Assembly: GCA_023390055.1 (NCBI GenBank)
Contig: JAEWDP010000053.1
Location: 1 to 15,821, forward strand
Reading direction: 5' to 3'
Length of the DNA stretch: 15,821 nt
Source: Pseudomonadota bacterium
GTDB lineage: Bacteria > Pseudomonadota > Alphaproteobacteria > Rhizobiales > Rhizobiaceae
In this document: one piece after another, positions 13,619 to 15,821 of the stretch
Layout of the letters: every line of letters begins with the position of its first letter
How positions within the stretch are numbered: position 1 is the first letter of the stretch
Made by a program: the position numbers and the translations under genes
Notes under the pieces: generated by a model
Seen by the model: only the letters and a program-made list of their open reading frames with translations
Told to the model about the DNA's origin: nothing
Databases searched by the model: none

Positions 13619-15655
13619 ATGTCGAATGATCCTCTGCTTCAACCCTTCCAGCTGAAACATCTGACGCTGCGAAACCGCATTCTGATCACTTCACATGAGC
13701 CTGCCTATCCAGAGGATGGCATGCCGAAAGGCCGCTACCGAAACTATACGGTGGAACGGGCGAGGGGCGGGGTGGCCCTGACCATGACGGCAGGATCTGC
13801 CGCCGTCTCGAAAGACAGCCCGCCGGTCTTCAACAATCTGCTTGCCTACAAGGACGAGATCGTCCCGTGGATACGCGACATGACGGATGCCGTTCACGAA
13901 GAAGGTGCAGCCATCATGATCCAGCTCACGCATCTTGGCCGACGCACGCGCTGGGACAAGGGTGACTGGCTGCCCGTCGTTGCTCCCTCCCACCATCGTG
14001 AAGCTGCGCACCGTGCCTTCCCGAAGAAACTGGAAGAGTGGGATATCGAGCGTATCATCAAGGATTTTGCCGATGCCGCCGAGCGCATGAAGGCGGGAGG
14101 GATGGATGGCATCGAGCTGGAGGCCTATGGTCATCTCATCGATCAGTTTACCTCGCCGCTGACGAACGAACTGGACGATCCCTATGGCGGTTCCCTCGAC
14201 AATCGCATGCGCTTCTGTCTCGATGTCTTCAGGGCAATCCGCGAGCGGGTGGGAAATGAATTCATCCTTGGGGTGCGATACACGGCCGATGAATGTCTTC
14301 CCGGCGGGACCGGAAAGGCCGAAGGCCTGGAAATCTCCCGTCGGCTCAAGGATAGCGGCCTCATTGACTATCTGAACGTCATTCGTGGCCATATCGACAC
14401 TGATCCCGGGCTGACGGACGTTATTCCCATCCAGGGCATGGCGAGCGCCCCCCACCTCGACTTTGCAGGCGACGTGCGCGCCGCGACAAGGTTTCCGACC
14501 TTCCATGCGGCAAAAATTCAAGATGTCGCAACTGCCCGCCACGCCATCGCCACCGGCAAGGTCGACATGATCGGCATGACGCGCGCGCACATGACCGATC
14601 CGCATATCGTGCGCAAGATTATCGAAAAACGCGAGGATGACATCCGTCCCTGCGTCGGTGCAAACTACTGTCTCGACCGCATCTATCAGGGTGGTCTCGC
14701 TTTTTGTATTCACAACGCCGCGACAGGTCGCGAGGAAACCATGCCTCACATCCTGGATAAGGCGGAAAACCCAAGGAAGGTCGTGATCGTCGGCGCGGGG
14801 CCGGCCGGCCTGGAGGCGGCTCGTGTCTGTGCCGAGCGAGGCCATTCCGTCGTGGTCTTCGAAGCCGCCAACGATCCCGGCGGCCAGATTCGTCTGACCG
14901 CGCAAAGCGAACGCCGGCGGGAAATGATCGGGATCATCGACTGGCGCATGAGGCAATGCGAGAAATTCGGCGTCACCTTCCACTTCAATACTTGGGCGGA
15001 AGTCGATACGATCATGGACGAAAATCCCGATGTGGTCATCATAGCAACGGGTGGGTTGCCGCATACTGAAGTCCTGAGCGAAGGCAATGAGCTTGTCGTT
15101 TCGTCCTGGGACATCATTTCCGGAGATGTCAAACCGGGCACGAATGTCCTGGTCTTCGACGATGCTGGCGATCACGCCGGCCTGCAGGCGGCAGAAGTTC
15201 TTTCAAAGGCCGGCGCAAGGGTCGAGATCATGACGCCGGACCGTTCCTTTGCGCCCGAAGTCATGGCGATGAACCTCGTACCCTACATGCGCTCGCTACA
15301 AGAGCGTGATGTCGTCTTTACCGTGACCTATCGTCTAACATCGGCGCAGCGAAGCGGAAATCAGATCATCGCCCATGTCGGCAGTGACTATGGTGGTGTC
15401 ACGAAGCAGCGCATGGTGGATCAGATCGTCGTCAATCATGGCACGATCCCGCTCGATGAACTTTATTTCGAACTGAAGCCTGGCTCAAGAAATCTGGGTG
15501 CGGTCTCCTATGACGCATTGCTGGAGGGCGAAGGCCAGGATCTTGAGCGCAATGCGAGTGGCAGCTATCAGCTCTTCCGGATCGGCGATGCGATCGCTGC
15601 CCGCAACACGCATGCCGCAATCTACGATGCGTTGCGCCTGGCCAAGACCCTGTGA
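13619..15655 (+). CDS. stcD: StcD-like N-methylproline demethylase (FMN/Fe-S/FAD flavoprotein)
   Basis: This 678-aa flavoenzyme closely fits what I remember of StcD of Sinorhizobium meliloti, also about 678 aa. StcD removes the N-methyl group of N-methylproline in stachydrine (proline betaine) breakdown. The FMN barrel starts LLQPFQLKHLTLRNRILITS and includes MIQLTHLGRRTRWDKGDW and YGHLIDQF...DPYGGSLDNR. An Fe-S-type cysteine cluster (C345, C351, C363) follows, then a Rossmann fold from about 388 (VVIVGAGPAGLEAARVCAER). The second cysteine expected in the Fe-S motif is Ala348. Start ATG 13619 has GGAG 9 bases upstream. It is divergently transcribed from the regulator-transporter operon, which fits substrate uptake and catabolism being controlled together. 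Another dimethylglycine- or sarcosine-type substrate cannot be excluded from sequence alone. Confidence 0.85.
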   Translation: MSNDPLLQPFQLKHLTLRNRILITSHEPAYPEDGMPKGRYRNYTVERARGGVALTMTAGSAAVSKDSPPVFNNLLAYKDEIVPWIRDMTDAVHEEGAAIMIQLTHLGRRTRWDKGDWLPVVAPSHHREAAHRAFPKKLEEWDIERIIKDFADAAERMKAGGMDGIELEAYGHLIDQFTSPLTNELDDPYGGSLDNRMRFCLDVFRAIRERVGNEFILGVRYTADECLPGGTGKAEGLEISRRLKDSGLIDYLNVIRGHIDTDPGLTDVIPIQGMASAPHLDFAGDVRAATRFPTFHAAKIQDVATARHAIATGKVDMIGMTRAHMTDPHIVRKIIEKREDDIRPCVGANYCLDRIYQGGLAFCIHNAATGREETMPHILDKAENPRKVVIVGAGPAGLEAARVCAERGHSVVVFEAANDPGGQIRLTAQSERRREMIGIIDWRMRQCEKFGVTFHFNTWAEVDTIMDENPDVVIIATGGLPHTEVLSEGNELVVSSWDIISGDVKPGTNVLVFDDAGDHAGLQAAEVLSKAGARVEIMTPDRSFAPEVMAMNLVPYMRSLQERDVVFTVTYRLTSAQRSGNQIIAHVGSDYGGVTKQRMVDQIVVNHGTIPLDELYFELKPGSRNLGAVSYDALLEGEGQDLERNASGSYQLFRIGDAIAARNTHAAIYDALRLAKTL

Positions 15656-15671
15656 CCTTTTTTTAGCCGCG

Positions 15672-15818
15672 TCATTGGTGAGCGTCGCGCATGGTGTGGG
15701 GCACCCAGGCCTGCGGAGCAACTTCAGGTGATTGGCCGACCTGATCGTCCCATCCCGCAATCGTCGCAATGTCGCCGCTTGCAATGATAAAGGTAAAATC
15801 TCTATCTGTGCTGCGCAG
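15672..15818 (-). pseudogene. Short coding-like remnant at the right edge, unknown family
   Basis: On the minus strand a 48-residue frame runs from an in-frame TGA at the window edge (15821-15819) to a TGA at 15674-15672. It includes TDRDFTFIIASGDIATIAGW and DDQVGQSPEVAPQAWVPHTM, a composition much more protein-like than the other frames here. It has no good start codon. It may be the end of a gene with a frameshift or stop just at the edge, or a decayed gene converging on stcD. I do not recognise the family. Confidence 0.35.
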
Positions 15819-15821
15819 TCA

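Noticed and set aside
13691..15175. A 494-codon open frame antisense to the stcD-like gene
   Set aside because: It has no recognisable motif and its composition is typical of the shadow of a GC-rich gene. The opposite strand carries a complete, motif-bearing enzyme.
15653..15670. The T-run directly after the stcD stop as an intrinsic terminator
   Set aside because: CCTTTTTTTA is present, but I see no stable stem immediately before it.
1..15821. tRNA, rRNA, CRISPR arrays, transposases or IS ends
   Set aside because: I found no cloverleaf, regularly spaced repeats, transposase motifs or paired terminal repeats in the window.

Overview
The window looks like a piece of an alphaproteobacterial chromosome, most likely from a Rhizobiaceae or close Hyphomicrobiales genome. 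The main reason is the left-hand gene order bamD-recN-ligA, which I know as a conserved block downstream of ftsZ-lpxC in that group. The protein sequences also read like rhizobial homologues.

Left part (1-4612, + strand): housekeeping genes. These are the 3' end of bamD (outer-membrane protein assembly), recN (double-strand break repair) starting one base after the bamD stop, and ligA (NAD-dependent DNA ligase).

Transition (4613-5880): a DnaQ-like 3'-5' exonuclease with a TTG start, then about 490 bp with no intact gene. This stretch holds what looks like a decayed two-gene toxin-antitoxin operon: an upstream frame whose TGA overlaps the ATG of a short frame resembling the N-terminus of a RES-domain toxin.

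Right part (5871-15655): a compact catabolic and uptake locus. A minus-strand operon reads TetR regulator, ProC-like reductase, then a glycine/proline-betaine ABC transporter (binding protein, permease, ATPase), a two-domain FMN/[4Fe-4S]/Rossmann oxidoreductase, and an Ldh_2-family dehydrogenase. Divergent from it, on the + strand, is a 678-aa flavoenzyme that I recognise as StcD-like N-methylproline demethylase (stachydrine/proline betaine catabolism). The natural reading is import of a betaine, probably proline betaine or a relative, N-demethylation by flavoenzymes, and processing of the resulting imino acid by the ProC-like and Ldh_2 enzymes, under TetR control. The Rieske oxygenase that takes the first methyl group off proline betaine in Sinorhizobium is not in the window. 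It may lie further right, or the second flavoenzyme may do a different job.

Most notable non-coding signal: the 67-base gap ahead of the binding-protein gene can fold, in the mRNA, into a geometrically plausible H-type pseudoknot (8-bp and 7-bp stems) ending a few bases before the Shine-Dalgarno. A perfect 11-bp hairpin follows the same gene. The binding-protein message is thus bracketed by strong structures. The divergent promoter region carries two copies of TGTACATA exactly 52 bp apart. The Ldh_2 protein lacks both histidines expected of its family and has an atypical C-terminal tail that overlaps a perfect 12-bp inverted repeat.

All identifications are from reading the sequence and from memory of the families; no database search was run.
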